Notes: generated from the letters alone by a model not told the origin. A stretch of DNA of 64,000 bases from JALHST01 sp038316335 (GCA_038316335.1 JBBQAM010000008.1:1-64000); one strand, 5' to 3'. Numbered from the stretch's first letter, positions 52,688 to 61,271 are shown. A program made the numbers and translations.

Positions 52688-52755
52688 AGTAAACCACTTA
52701 TTTTCAACTATTTGCCAACTTAATGTGTATCCGAATTGTATGCCTTTTTAAAATT

Positions 52756-53829
52756 TTAGTTCTTTATTTTGTTTAAATAATTTGATATTGTTTTAACCTC
52801 AGAATCATCAAAAATCGGATCAAAATAGGATATATATCTATTTAACTCATTTAGTGTGGCTACTTTAACAAATTTAAATTTCTCTTTAGGCTTTCGTTTA
52901 ACCATAACAATAATATTTCTGATTGGAATTTTCTTTTCGCCCCAATGATGTTTATTCAACTTAGTGTCTATTTCTTTAGAATAAGTAAGAGTAGCGTATA
53001 ATGCAAAACTTGATCTTTTAATTTGATTAATAGGTGATCTCAAATCATACCTCTCAACCGATTTTTTGCTCCAGTTTTTTGTTTCTATGATAAAAAGACC
53101 AGAATTGGCGACTAATAGATGATCAATTTGAATGCTATAGATCCTGCTATTATCTTCTTTGTAATACATAGGTTTTTCAAAATGTATTGAAAAATCATTC
53201 AATAAAATATATGAATCCGATAACTTTTTTAGTTCTTTTTCCACCAAACTCTCGCCTATTGCGCCTGCAATTATAAGGTTTAAATCGGTAATTACCTTCT
53301 TAGTATATTCTAGCTCTTTGTACTTCGATGCATATAGGGTAGAAATGATGGCTTGTCTGTTTTTTGCAAATGCATTGATTCTATTTAATGCAGATTTCAG
53401 GCGTTTTCGCGATTTATAGGTCTGAAGGTTTATTAGGTGATCATACGTCTTTTCTAAGAAGAATCTTATAGCGCTTAAGAATTGTAGTTGATACCAAAAA
53501 GCCAATTCCATAACGGCATTCTTTGCTTGTACCGATGATAGCCTTTCGCAATTCATTCTCAGGATGCTAAGTTTTTTCTTAAACCATGTTTCCCTTTTCG
53601 TTTTTAATAGGTCATAGCTTTTTTGAAGGTTAAACACCTCTGACTGAAGCGTATTAAGTTCAATATCAAAATCACGCTCTATATTGAAGAATACTTCCTC
53701 TTTTTCGTTCTCGTAGTTCTTAAGAAATTTGTTCAGATCACCTGTAGAATTAAATCGAGTAATCCCTTTTTGGTCTAAGGTTTCTCGGATTCTTTTTAGG
53801 GTTTCTATTTGTCCGTAAACTAAGGTCAT
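52756..53829 (-). CDS. NERD-domain (nuclease-related) protein with helical N-terminus
   Basis: Protein of 357 residues, start at ATG 53829 (MTLVYGQIETLKRIRETLDQ). Residues 1-185 are helical and probably coiled coil (FFNIERDFDIELNTLQSEVF). Residues 188-340 form a NERD domain with the PD-(D/E)XK-like residues G192-E193 (GAIGESLVEKEL), D236 (SIQIDHLLV), E249 and K251 (IIETKNWSKK). NERD proteins are thought to be nucleases and are common in defence and plasmid contexts. It is the first gene inside the tRNA-Asn-bounded segment, on the opposite strand from the others. Confidence 0.85.
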   Translation of the reverse strand: MTLVYGQIETLKRIRETLDQKGITRFNSTGDLNKFLKNYENEKEEVFFNIERDFDIELNTLQSEVFNLQKSYDLLKTKRETWFKKKLSILRMNCERLSSVQAKNAVMELAFWYQLQFLSAIRFFLEKTYDHLINLQTYKSRKRLKSALNRINAFAKNRQAIISTLYASKYKELEYTKKVITDLNLIIAGAIGESLVEKELKKLSDSYILLNDFSIHFEKPMYYKEDNSRIYSIQIDHLLVANSGLFIIETKNWSKKSVERYDLRSPINQIKRSSFALYATLTYSKEIDTKLNKHHWGEKKIPIRNIIVMVKRKPKEKFKFVKVATLNELNRYISYFDPIFDDSEVKTISNYLNKIKN

Positions 53830-54360
53830 AATGAAGTAATAATACAACGATTTAAGATATGGGCTTTCCCAAGGTGATATGAATTATTATCATATTTTTA
53901 TTCCGAATAGTGAAGCCATTTCCTGTCGACCATCCTTATCTTAGATTCTTACTACGGGAGGTACAAATCTGTTTGTAGTACTTGAACGTACTCAATTCAG
54001 ACTTATTTTATTTTATATGAAGTTTCAATTAGCGCTTTTGTAATGGGAATTTCTGCTGGAGCTATGTTCCAAAAATTACATTCTGAGGAATTTTGGCATT
54101 GGGAATAGGGTTTATTATAAAAGAAGTGAGCTTGAAAATAAATTAATCAGGATAAACTAAATTCATCTTTTATTCTTTAAAATTTGGTGTTCATAGTTTA
54201 TTGTAGGAATTTTATTGCCAAGGTCTTGCTTTTATGAGTATTGCCTTTTTAGAATTAAATCTCCCCCATTACATAAATTTTATTCAGATTTAGATGTGCG
54301 ACGATGTGTTATGCATCTATTTAAAGAAGTTGGAACGCATCAAAAGTAAACCTCTCCGAA
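53830..54360. other. Intergenic region with a short remnant
   Basis: About 530 bases. The part at 54091-54160 resembles 49385-49453 (shared core GGTTTATTATA followed by AGAAGTGA). Both could be tails of the same decayed gene. No intact gene or promoter can be placed. Confidence 0.4.
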
Positions 54361-55104
54361 TTGAAGATCATAACATGGAATTGCAATGGGGCATTAAGAA
54401 AAAAGTTCCAACATTTATTGGACTACAATGCGGACATACATATTATTCAAGAATGTGAAAATCCGGCTGAAACCAAACACGTCGGATATAAAAAATGGGC
54501 TGAAAATCATCTTTGGATTGGAGATAGCAAAAATAAAGGAATTGGTATTTTTGCCAAGATAAGTATACAATTGGACAAACTCAATTGGTCGGATTATTAT
54601 GTAGGTCAAAAAGTCAAGCATTTTTTACCTTGCCGTATAAATCACACTTTTGATTTACTAGCTGTTTGGACTCATAAAAACAACGCGCCTACATTTGGTT
54701 ATATCGGCCAAATGTGGAAATATCTTCAAGTCAACAAAGAGAACTTCAAGAAAATCTTAATTATAGGCGATTTTAACAGCAATGTACTTTGGGACAAAAG
54801 GAGTAGATGGTGGAACCATACAGACGTTGTAAGAGAACTTAAAGAAATTGAAATTGAAAGCCTTTACCATAAATATTGGAAGGAGGAGCAAGGTCAAGAA
54901 ACTAGGCACACCCTTTATCTTCAGAAAAACTTGAAAAAGCCCTATCACATTGATTATGTTTTTGGAAGTGTTGACTTTCAAAGAGGGCTAAAGAAAATAG
55001 AGGTTGGAGTTGCGAAGCAATGGCTCATGATTAGCGACCATATGCCAATTATATGTGCATTTGAATTGGGAAAAATAACGCATGCCAGCAATGCCTATAA
55101 TTAA
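54361..55104 (+). CDS. Endonuclease/exonuclease/phosphatase (EEP) family protein
   Basis: Mg-dependent EEP-fold enzyme of 247 residues. Catalytic set: N7 (ITWNCNG), E31 (IIQECENP), D137 and N139 (IIGDFNSN), D198 (HIDYVFG), D226 and H227 (ISDHMPI). The start is TTG 54361. It is accepted because the fold's first strand (MKIITWNCNG) begins there, as in homologues, and no ATG is available. Substrate may be DNA, RNA or a phosphoester. Positioned 189 bases before the MazG-like/helicase pair and in the same direction. It may be part of the same accessory module. Confidence 0.85.
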   Translation: MKIITWNCNGALRKKFQHLLDYNADIHIIQECENPAETKHVGYKKWAENHLWIGDSKNKGIGIFAKISIQLDKLNWSDYYVGQKVKHFLPCRINHTFDLLAVWTHKNNAPTFGYIGQMWKYLQVNKENFKKILIIGDFNSNVLWDKRSRWWNHTDVVRELKEIEIESLYHKYWKEEQGQETRHTLYLQKNLKKPYHIDYVFGSVDFQRGLKKIEVGVAKQWLMISDHMPIICAFELGKITHASNAYN

Positions 55105-55293
55105 TACGGTCATTTAGGCATTTGGCGAAGGTCTGCGTATATTTACCAAGTCCGCCAAATCTTTTGGATTTGGCTTTTATAACAAAAGATAAAAAAAACA
55201 AAAAGCGTTGGCTAACAGACTAGACGGAAACGATAAGGTTTCTTTACTGCACTTCTTGCCATAGCCGAGGCCGTTCATTAAGAAAAACTAAAT

Positions 55294-55623
55294 ATGAGTG
55301 ACATAGAAGGAATAACCAAGGCACTGATTAAATTCAGAAATGAAAGAGACTGGGAACAATTTCACAATCCCAAAGACCTTGCTATTGCCCTTAATATTGA
55401 AGCAGGTGAGCTTTTGGAGAACTTCTTATGGATATCTCATGAAGAAGCAGATAAGGAAAAAATAAAGGAGGAATTAGCTGATGTTCTTGCTTATTCTCTT
55501 CTATTAGCTGAAAAATACGGATTTGATGTTAAAGATATTCTACTCGATAAAATCAAAAAAAACGGAGAAAAATACCCAATAGAAAAAGCAAAAGGAACTG
55601 CGAAAAAATATAACCAGCTTTAA
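55294..55623 (+). CDS. MazG-like nucleotide pyrophosphohydrolase
   Basis: All-helical NTP-PPase of 109 residues in the MazG/RS21-C6 superfamily. The metal-binding set E-x-x-E ... E-x-x-D is present as E36-x-x-E39 (NIEAGELLE) and E60-x-x-D63 (EELADVLAY), with 20 residues between. Such enzymes hydrolyse (d)NTPs to (d)NMP and pyrophosphate, often acting on dCTP or damaged nucleotides. The TAA stop shares its last base with the ATG of the helicase gene (TAATG), which gives tight translational coupling and suggests the two work together. Confidence 0.9.
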   Translation: MSDIEGITKALIKFRNERDWEQFHNPKDLAIALNIEAGELLENFLWISHEEADKEKIKEELADVLAYSLLLAEKYGFDVKDILLDKIKKNGEKYPIEKAKGTAKKYNQL

Positions 55624-57815
55624 TGATTTCGACTCAAGTAAAAATAAATCATTATGACTTTGAAAATAGTCTATTTGAAAACTTCAGCACTAATCATTTT
55701 GCCAAAGACCTTTGGCCTTTAGTTTATATTTTAAGTGATGGTGAAAACAAAACAGCATATGTTGGTGAAACTACAGATGTGTATTCTAGAATGGGTAGTC
55801 ATTTAAAAAATAAGACTAAAAGCAAGCTCACATCTGTTCATTTAATCACAAGTGAAAAATTCAATAAGTCAGCCACACTTGATATAGAATCCAATCTGAT
55901 AAAATATATGTCGGGAGATAATATATTCAAGTTATTAAATGGAAATCTCGGACTTGCTAATCACAATTATTATCAAAAGAAAGAAGTTTATTGGGATATC
56001 TTTAATACGATTTGGAATCAACTTAGAGCAGAAGGTATATCTAAACACTCAATTAAGCATATTGATAATTCTGACCTATTTAAATACTCACCATATAAAA
56101 GCTTAACCAACGAACAAAGCCAAGGGTTATTGCAAATACTACATAGTCTTGCAACGGGGAAATATGAGAATACAATTGTTGAAGGCGGCGCTGGAACAGG
56201 AAAGACTATTTTGGCCATTTTTCTATTTAAAATGCTTTCAAATGAATTAGAGGATTTTAGTTTTAAAGAATTTGGTGTAGAAGAAAAGATCTATTTAGAT
56301 TTAGTTAATCAGATAAAAAAGGTTTTTCCTAATCTTAAAATGGCATTAGTCGTCCCAATGTCTTCATTCAGAGCCACTTTAAGAAAAGTCTTTAAAAATA
56401 TAAAAGGATTAAGTGCTAGTATGGTAATTGGGCCTGCTCAAGTAAGTAAAGAAAAATATGACTTACTTGTTGTTGATGAGTCTCACAGATTGAGAAGAAG
56501 AGTAAATCTAGGTGCATATTTCGGAGCGTTTGATAAAGCTTGCCTAGCGCTTAATCTTGATAAGCATCGGTCAAGTGAATTGGATTGGGTTACAATGCAA
56601 TCAAAGCATACTATTTTATTTTATGATGAAGGACAATCAATTAAACCGTCAGATGCCAAAAAAGAAGAATTTGACTTAATCAAAAAAAACGAGACGACTT
56701 CTATTCTCAAATTAAAGTCTCAGTTTAGAGTAAAGGGAGGAAATGCATACGTTGAATATGTAGATTCTCTATTAGGCAATAAATTAAAGAAAGGGGCTCC
56801 TAAATTCAATTCAAAGGAGTATGAGTTTATAATGTTCGATTCATTAGAGAAAATGATTGAACAAATAAAATTAAGGGAAATAGAAAGTAGCCTTTCAAGA
56901 CTTATTGCTGGCTACTCTTGGGAATGGAAATCAAATAAAGACAAAGATGCTTTTGACATCAAAATAGATGACGTACAACTAAAGTGGAATGGCACATCAA
57001 ATGACTGGATTAATTCAGAGGGGGCAATAAACGAAGTGGGCTGCATACATACTACTCAGGGTTATGATCTTAACTATTCTGGTATAATATTCGGCAACGA
57101 AATATCCTTTAATCCTGTGACCGAGGAAATCATAATTAATGAGGAAAACTACTTCGATAAAAACGGCAAACAGTCCATTAAAGACCCTACCGAGTTAAAG
57201 TCCTTTATAATCAACATTTATAAAACTATTATGCTTAGAGGAATCAAAGGCACGTATATTTATGTTTGCGACCCATTATTGAGAGAATATTTCGAGTCTT
57301 TTATTCCTAAGTATGCCTCAAATCAAATTGAGGTCAAATCATTGTTCAAAAGAGAAAATATTAAACCTTTTGAAAATGCAATTCCATTATTCAATCTCAA
57401 GGTAGCAGCAGGAAATTTTGGAGATCTTCAAGAAGTTGAAGAGTTGGAATGGATAAATATTCCAGATAGAATTAAACCTAGTAAAGACTTATTTGCTTGT
57501 CAGGTGATTGGAGAGTCAATGAACAAGGTAATTCCAAATGGCGCATTTTGTTTATTCAGAAAATATTTAGGTGGTTCTAGGAATGGTCAAATAGTTCTAG
57601 TTGAAAATACTAATATGCATGACTCTGATTTCGGTTCTTGTTATACCGTTAAAGAATATGAAAGTACAAAACATGAAGATGAGAATGGATGGAAACACCA
57701 ATCCATTATTTTAAAACCTCTATCCACTGATAGCACCTATGAGCAAATTGTGTTAGAAGATGAAGATTTGTCAACATTTAAGGTAATAGGAACCTTTGAA
57801 TGTGTATTAGAATAA
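55623..57815 (+). CDS. GIY-YIG nuclease / Schlafen-type (DUF2075) helicase / LexA-like S24 fusion
   Basis: Three-domain protein of 730 residues. (1) GIY-YIG nuclease, residues 32-115: LVYILSDGE, YVGETTDVYSR (Tyr 47, Gly 49, Arg 56) and Glu 89 (LDIESNL). (2) DUF2075, the Schlafen group 3-like helicase/ATPase domain, residues 160-580: Walker A GGAGTGKT (188-195), Walker B LLVVDESHRL (D285, E286), SQFRVKGG, IHTTQGYDLNYSGIIFG, LRGIKGTYIYVCD. (3) S24/LexA-like peptidase, residues 590-730: VAAG (594-597) as a LexA-type cleavage site, S632 in IGESM and K677 in YTVKEYE. The cleavage site, Ser and Lys sit at LexA-like spacing, so self-cleavage seems possible. It is coupled to the MazG-like gene. A defence or DNA-damage role is inferred, not shown. 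Confidence 0.9.
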   Translation: MISTQVKINHYDFENSLFENFSTNHFAKDLWPLVYILSDGENKTAYVGETTDVYSRMGSHLKNKTKSKLTSVHLITSEKFNKSATLDIESNLIKYMSGDNIFKLLNGNLGLANHNYYQKKEVYWDIFNTIWNQLRAEGISKHSIKHIDNSDLFKYSPYKSLTNEQSQGLLQILHSLATGKYENTIVEGGAGTGKTILAIFLFKMLSNELEDFSFKEFGVEEKIYLDLVNQIKKVFPNLKMALVVPMSSFRATLRKVFKNIKGLSASMVIGPAQVSKEKYDLLVVDESHRLRRRVNLGAYFGAFDKACLALNLDKHRSSELDWVTMQSKHTILFYDEGQSIKPSDAKKEEFDLIKKNETTSILKLKSQFRVKGGNAYVEYVDSLLGNKLKKGAPKFNSKEYEFIMFDSLEKMIEQIKLREIESSLSRLIAGYSWEWKSNKDKDAFDIKIDDVQLKWNGTSNDWINSEGAINEVGCIHTTQGYDLNYSGIIFGNEISFNPVTEEIIINEENYFDKNGKQSIKDPTELKSFIINIYKTIMLRGIKGTYIYVCDPLLREYFESFIPKYASNQIEVKSLFKRENIKPFENAIPLFNLKVAAGNFGDLQEVEELEWINIPDRIKPSKDLFACQVIGESMNKVIPNGAFCLFRKYLGGSRNGQIVLVENTNMHDSDFGSCYTVKEYESTKHEDENGWKHQSIILKPLSTDSTYEQIVLEDEDLSTFKVIGTFECVLE

Positions 57816-57902
57816 AAACAATAACACAACAAGGTATATAGTGCATGGCTTCCTAACGTTAGTCGCGACTACATATACAAACCGTTCACCACATAAAAAG
57901 AA

Positions 57903-58742
57903 ATGAATTCTATTTGGTCAAAATATGAAGTGGAGTTAATTTTAAATGATTATTTCCGGATGCTGGATATGGAGATATATGGCCGATCCTATAAGAAATC
58001 TGAATTCAGAAAAGCACTACGCCCAGCATTGAATAATCGAAGTGAGGGATCGATTGAATTTAAGCATCAAAATATTAGTGCAGTTCTGTTAAAATATAAA
58101 TTGCCTTACATAGTTGGGTACAAACCTAGAGCTAATTATCAGGCACTTTTGGAGGAATTGGTGCTAGAATATTTGGTTAAAAGAAAGGAATTGTATAATC
58201 TGTTTTCAAAATTCTCGGATGAAGGAATAATCACTAAGCCTAGGAATATTGAATTTTCAAAGTTGGTGGTTGCCACTCCAAAAAATGTATTTATAAAAGA
58301 ACAAAATCCTGAATATTCAGTTACATTGAGAAACCCAGATTATTTAGAAATCGAGCAGCGAAATAGAAATTTGGGGGAATCAGGCGAAGAATTGGTTCTT
58401 GAATATGAGAAGTGGCGATTGATTAATTCAGGAAATGAAAAGTTGGCTGAAAAAGTAGAATGGGTTTCAAAGGAGCAAGGGGATGGTGCGGGTTTTGACA
58501 TCTTATCGTATAATGAAAATGGTAATGATAGATATTTGGAAGTAAAAACTACAAAATTAGGAGAATTGACACCGTTTTACTTCACACAGAACGAGTTGCG
58601 ATTTAGTCAAAAAAAATCAAAGGAATATTACTTATATAGAGTATTCAAATTCAATCAAAGTCCTAATATATTTATCAAGAATGGCAGCTTCGATGCCATC
58701 TGTAAATATGAACCAACAACTTTCATAGGACAATTAATATAA
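57903..58742 (+). CDS. DUF3883-domain protein, PD-(D/E)XK nuclease-like
   Basis: Protein of 279 residues. The N-terminal 130 residues are helical (YEVELILNDYFRMLDMEIYG) with no family I can name. The C-terminal DUF3883 domain (155-250) shows E162 (GESGEEL), D199 (GAGFDILSY), E213 and K215 (RYLEVKTTKLG), the restriction-endonuclease-like set. DUF3883 occurs in restriction-linked and other defence proteins. The gene is 87 bases downstream of the helicase and in the same direction. The sequence between (TAACACAACAAGG ... CCTAACGTTAG) looks like an accessory gene boundary, so it may be a separate unit. Confidence 0.85.
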   Translation: MNSIWSKYEVELILNDYFRMLDMEIYGRSYKKSEFRKALRPALNNRSEGSIEFKHQNISAVLLKYKLPYIVGYKPRANYQALLEELVLEYLVKRKELYNLFSKFSDEGIITKPRNIEFSKLVVATPKNVFIKEQNPEYSVTLRNPDYLEIEQRNRNLGESGEELVLEYEKWRLINSGNEKLAEKVEWVSKEQGDGAGFDILSYNENGNDRYLEVKTTKLGELTPFYFTQNELRFSQKKSKEYYLYRVFKFNQSPNIFIKNGSFDAICKYEPTTFIGQLI

Positions 58743-59095
58743 AAATTGCGAATACCATAAACTACTTTTTAGGGGTCGAATAATCTTAACTCCTGCACCA
58801 AAAAATATTACCGAACTGTATTTGACACCTTCTAGCGACAGGCAGTCCGGCCCATAATTTTCTGTCACTCTATTTTTCTTTTTGCTAATGATCAAGCGAT
58901 TTTCACACGGGCGTATAGATGAATTTGATGTATACGATGTTAGATTATCAAGTCAAGTAGAAAATGGTATTAGAATTTATTAAATAAAAAATAAAAATGC
59001 TCAAAAATGAAATATTTTTGGCACGCCTCTGGCGAATTATTCTTCAAATTTTGTAGGCATGCTATATTCTAATAATCTACTTTCTGAATCTGTTT
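58743..59095. other. Intergenic region
   Basis: About 350 A+T-rich bases. A 31-codon frame starting at ATG near 58888 (MIKRFSHGRIDEFDVYDVRL) is too short and isolated to call. No other signal seen. Confidence 0.4.
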
Positions 59096-59545
59096 TTGTA
59101 TAATGATTCTTTTGCATTTGAAGCGGTAGAAATCATAAAAAGCCATAGTGGCTTGTGCTGCAATTCAAAACTTGAAGTAAGCTTACAAGATATTCAGGCC
59201 ATTATGAAATTGATAAAAGAACTTTCGGATCATTATCAGCATAAACACAGTGTAACCTCTACCGATACGCTTATCAGTAAAATTATTTTGGGCACTTTGG
59301 GGTGTCTTCCCGCTTTTGACCGTTTTTTCATAGATGGTGTTAAAGAACTCGGCTATGATTTCAAATCGTTAAAAGAGAAAAGTTTGATTAAGCTTTTTGA
59401 GTTTGTCGATGATAATAAAGATGAATTGACAGCAATTCAAAAAAAGCATCCCCAATACCCTATAATGAAGTTGGTAGATATGTATTTCTGGCAGATTGGG
59501 TTTGAGAAGTACAATAAGAATTATGCCAATATTCCAGCTAAATAG
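59096..59545 (+). CDS. Hypothetical protein, possibly N-terminally truncated
   Basis: Open frame of 149 codons beginning at TTG 59096 with no good ATG. The conserved-looking part starts FAFEAVEIIKSHSGLCC and contains LGTLGCLPAFDRFFIDGVKE and the C-terminal YPIMKLVDMYFWQIGFEKYN. That pattern recurs in small accessory proteins of Bacteroidota, to my recollection, but without an assigned function. The frame is open upstream only to a stop at 59054, so the start has probably been lost or the gene is a remnant. Confidence 0.55.
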   Translation: MYNDSFAFEAVEIIKSHSGLCCNSKLEVSLQDIQAIMKLIKELSDHYQHKHSVTSTDTLISKIILGTLGCLPAFDRFFIDGVKELGYDFKSLKEKSLIKLFEFVDDNKDELTAIQKKHPQYPIMKLVDMYFWQIGFEKYNKNYANIPAK

Positions 59546-59668
59546 TTGCTTAAAGCTATATAGCTGATTTATGATGTTGATGGGTGTTGATAAGTCCTAC
59601 CATAAAAGGAGGTTCTAGTCCCTATATAATGTTAATTTTGCATTAATATAAACCTACAGGTTGATAAT

Positions 59669-60217
59669 TTGGAAATTTTACCTATTTTTGTATCGCAAAG
59701 CAACGGCATTTATGCAATTCGTCAGGATGGCGAAACGTTGGATGCCTTGGAAATTCTACAAGACAATTGGAGCAATCCAGAATATGTTTATGAATTTTTC
59801 AAGGTTAACCGCCAGTTGCTAGACCAGGCACGTTATCGTGACTACACAGCTCAAGAAGCCGCCATAAAAACGTTAGAAGATGCTGTGATACTTTTTGACC
59901 AGTTAGAGCAATACGCACAATCAGGATTTGAAAGCCATGAACAAAACCTTTCCGATTTCTTCACTCCCCTGCACAAGAATGAAACAAATCTTCCCCCGTA
60001 CCAAGCCTCCAAAGCCTATGGAGTACAAATCAAAAACAGTTGGCTAAGGCTGTACGCCATTCGATTAGATGTCAATTGTTATATTATCACAGGTGGCGGC
60101 ATTAAATTGGTAAATGCCATGCAAGACGTCCCTTATCTTGCCGAGCAATTAGAATATTTAGCGCAAGCACAACGTTATCTAGAAGAAAACCAAGTACTGT
60201 TTCCAGAAGACCTTTAA
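59669..60217 (+). CDS. Putative toxin of a toxin-antitoxin module (RelE/HigB-like C-terminus)
   Basis: Protein of 182 residues that probably starts at TTG 59669 (MEILPIFVSQSNGIYAIRQD). The C-terminal third has the RelE/HigB-like strand pattern NSWLRLYAIRLD, CYIITGGGIKLVNAMQD, ending in a helical LEYLAQAQRYLEEN. The N-terminal part is helical and not recognised. The gene is 6 bases upstream of an XRE-type regulator and 517 bases upstream of a SecB-like gene. That order (toxin, antitoxin, chaperone) is that of toxin-antitoxin-chaperone systems. The toxin call is inferred from the fold pattern and context; no catalytic residues are assigned. Confidence 0.62.
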   Translation: MEILPIFVSQSNGIYAIRQDGETLDALEILQDNWSNPEYVYEFFKVNRQLLDQARYRDYTAQEAAIKTLEDAVILFDQLEQYAQSGFESHEQNLSDFFTPLHKNETNLPPYQASKAYGVQIKNSWLRLYAIRLDVNCYIITGGGIKLVNAMQDVPYLAEQLEYLAQAQRYLEENQVLFPEDL

Positions 60218-60223
60218 GCAAAT

Positions 60224-60733
60224 ATGAGCAGACCCAACTACAATAAGAAAGAATTTAAAAAATTGGTTTCCAAAACCCCCTCGGGTTTTATGAAACGACA
60301 AGAGACAACCCGAGAAGACCGAAAAAATAAAATGCGCAGTGCGAAGTTAGCGTTAAGTATTCTGGCTATTCTTGATTTCAAAAAAATGTCTCAAGTCGCA
60401 CTTGCGAAAAAAATGGATGTAACGCCTCAACAAGTAAGTAAGATTTTAAAAGGTCAAAGCAACTTCACTTTTGAGACCATTGACAAGTTGGAAAAAGCAT
60501 TGGGCTATACTGTAGTTTCCGTAAATATTATAGATTTTGAAAGAGAGGCCCGAAAAGCCGAGTTCGTAATGAAAGATATGACCGAAAGAACCATTCAGGT
60601 CAAAACCACAAAACAAAGAGCCGCTGAACATATTACAATAAAGGACAATTTTCATTATAGAAGCATTTTTGAATTCAACCAATTCAATAGTTTATCCATT
60701 GCCAACGACAACTTAAGACCTACGGGATCATAA
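60224..60733 (+). CDS. XRE-family helix-turn-helix protein, putative antitoxin
   Basis: Protein of 169 residues with an XRE DNA-binding domain at about residues 51-95 (MSQVALAKKMDVTPQQVSKI, NFTFETIDKLEKALGYTVV). The N-terminus is basic and the C-terminal 60 residues look flexible (TERTIQVKTTKQRAAEHITI). A long tail of that sort is where chaperone-addiction segments lie in SecB-dependent antitoxins. It is 6 bases after the putative toxin and one base before the SecB-like gene. Likely represses its own operon. Confidence 0.82.
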   Translation: MSRPNYNKKEFKKLVSKTPSGFMKRQETTREDRKNKMRSAKLALSILAILDFKKMSQVALAKKMDVTPQQVSKILKGQSNFTFETIDKLEKALGYTVVSVNIIDFEREARKAEFVMKDMTERTIQVKTTKQRAAEHITIKDNFHYRSIFEFNQFNSLSIANDNLRPTGS

Positions 60734-60734
60734 T

Positions 60735-61178
60735 ATGCCTTCATTCAACGATTTAGGATTTGCATTTGTAAATATCAAGACCAGTCAGTTTGCGGTTATT
60801 GAGGAAGCGTATCGCAAAACAGGCGAATTGGCCATTCAAGCGGATAACCAATACGGGGTTTCCATTGAAAAAAGACAAATCGTAGTAAAATTACATTTTC
60901 GATTCTATAAAACAGAATCTCCCTTTATTTCCATAGAGGTAGCCTGTTATTTCGAAATCGATAAAAAAGGTTGGAAACAACTAATCAATGAAAATGGTGA
61001 TGTTCTTCTTCCTAAAAATCTTTTATCCCATTTAACCGTTCTTACAGTCGGTACTACCCGAGGCATTCTACACAGCAAAACCGAAGGTACCCGATATAAC
61101 AAATACATTTTACCAACCATCAATGTGAATCATCTTGTAGTAGAGGATGTACTTTTTACGGCGGAAGAACTAGTGTAA
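60735..61178 (+). CDS. SecB-like chaperone of the toxin-antitoxin module
   Basis: Protein of 147 residues, close to the length of SecB (about 155). The pattern fits SecB-like proteins: extended strands IVVKLHFRFYKTE and ISIEVACYFEIDKKGW, then LLPKNLLSHLTVLTVGTTRG and ILHSKTEGTRYNKYILPTIN, matching the end of the SecB core (aRG ... P-x-(I/V)-N). Toxin-antitoxin-chaperone systems carry such solitary SecB-like proteins that fold or protect the antitoxin. Start one base after the antitoxin stop, so co-translated. Similarity is judged by eye and could be wrong. Confidence 0.55.
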   Translation: MPSFNDLGFAFVNIKTSQFAVIEEAYRKTGELAIQADNQYGVSIEKRQIVVKLHFRFYKTESPFISIEVACYFEIDKKGWKQLINENGDVLLPKNLLSHLTVLTVGTTRGILHSKTEGTRYNKYILPTINVNHLVVEDVLFTAEELV

Positions 61179-61271
61179 TTCTCATAAATAGATAACATTG
61201 TGGCTTCTACCCTTTGCGCCAACGGATTTATTTCAAAAGATATTTGAAACGTTTACAAACTAGAAACAACG

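Noticed and set aside
50690..52700. Possible CRISPR array, because of repeated hairpins
   Set aside because: Units are 140-420 bases, few in number and irregularly spaced. There are no short regular repeats with unique spacers and no cas genes.
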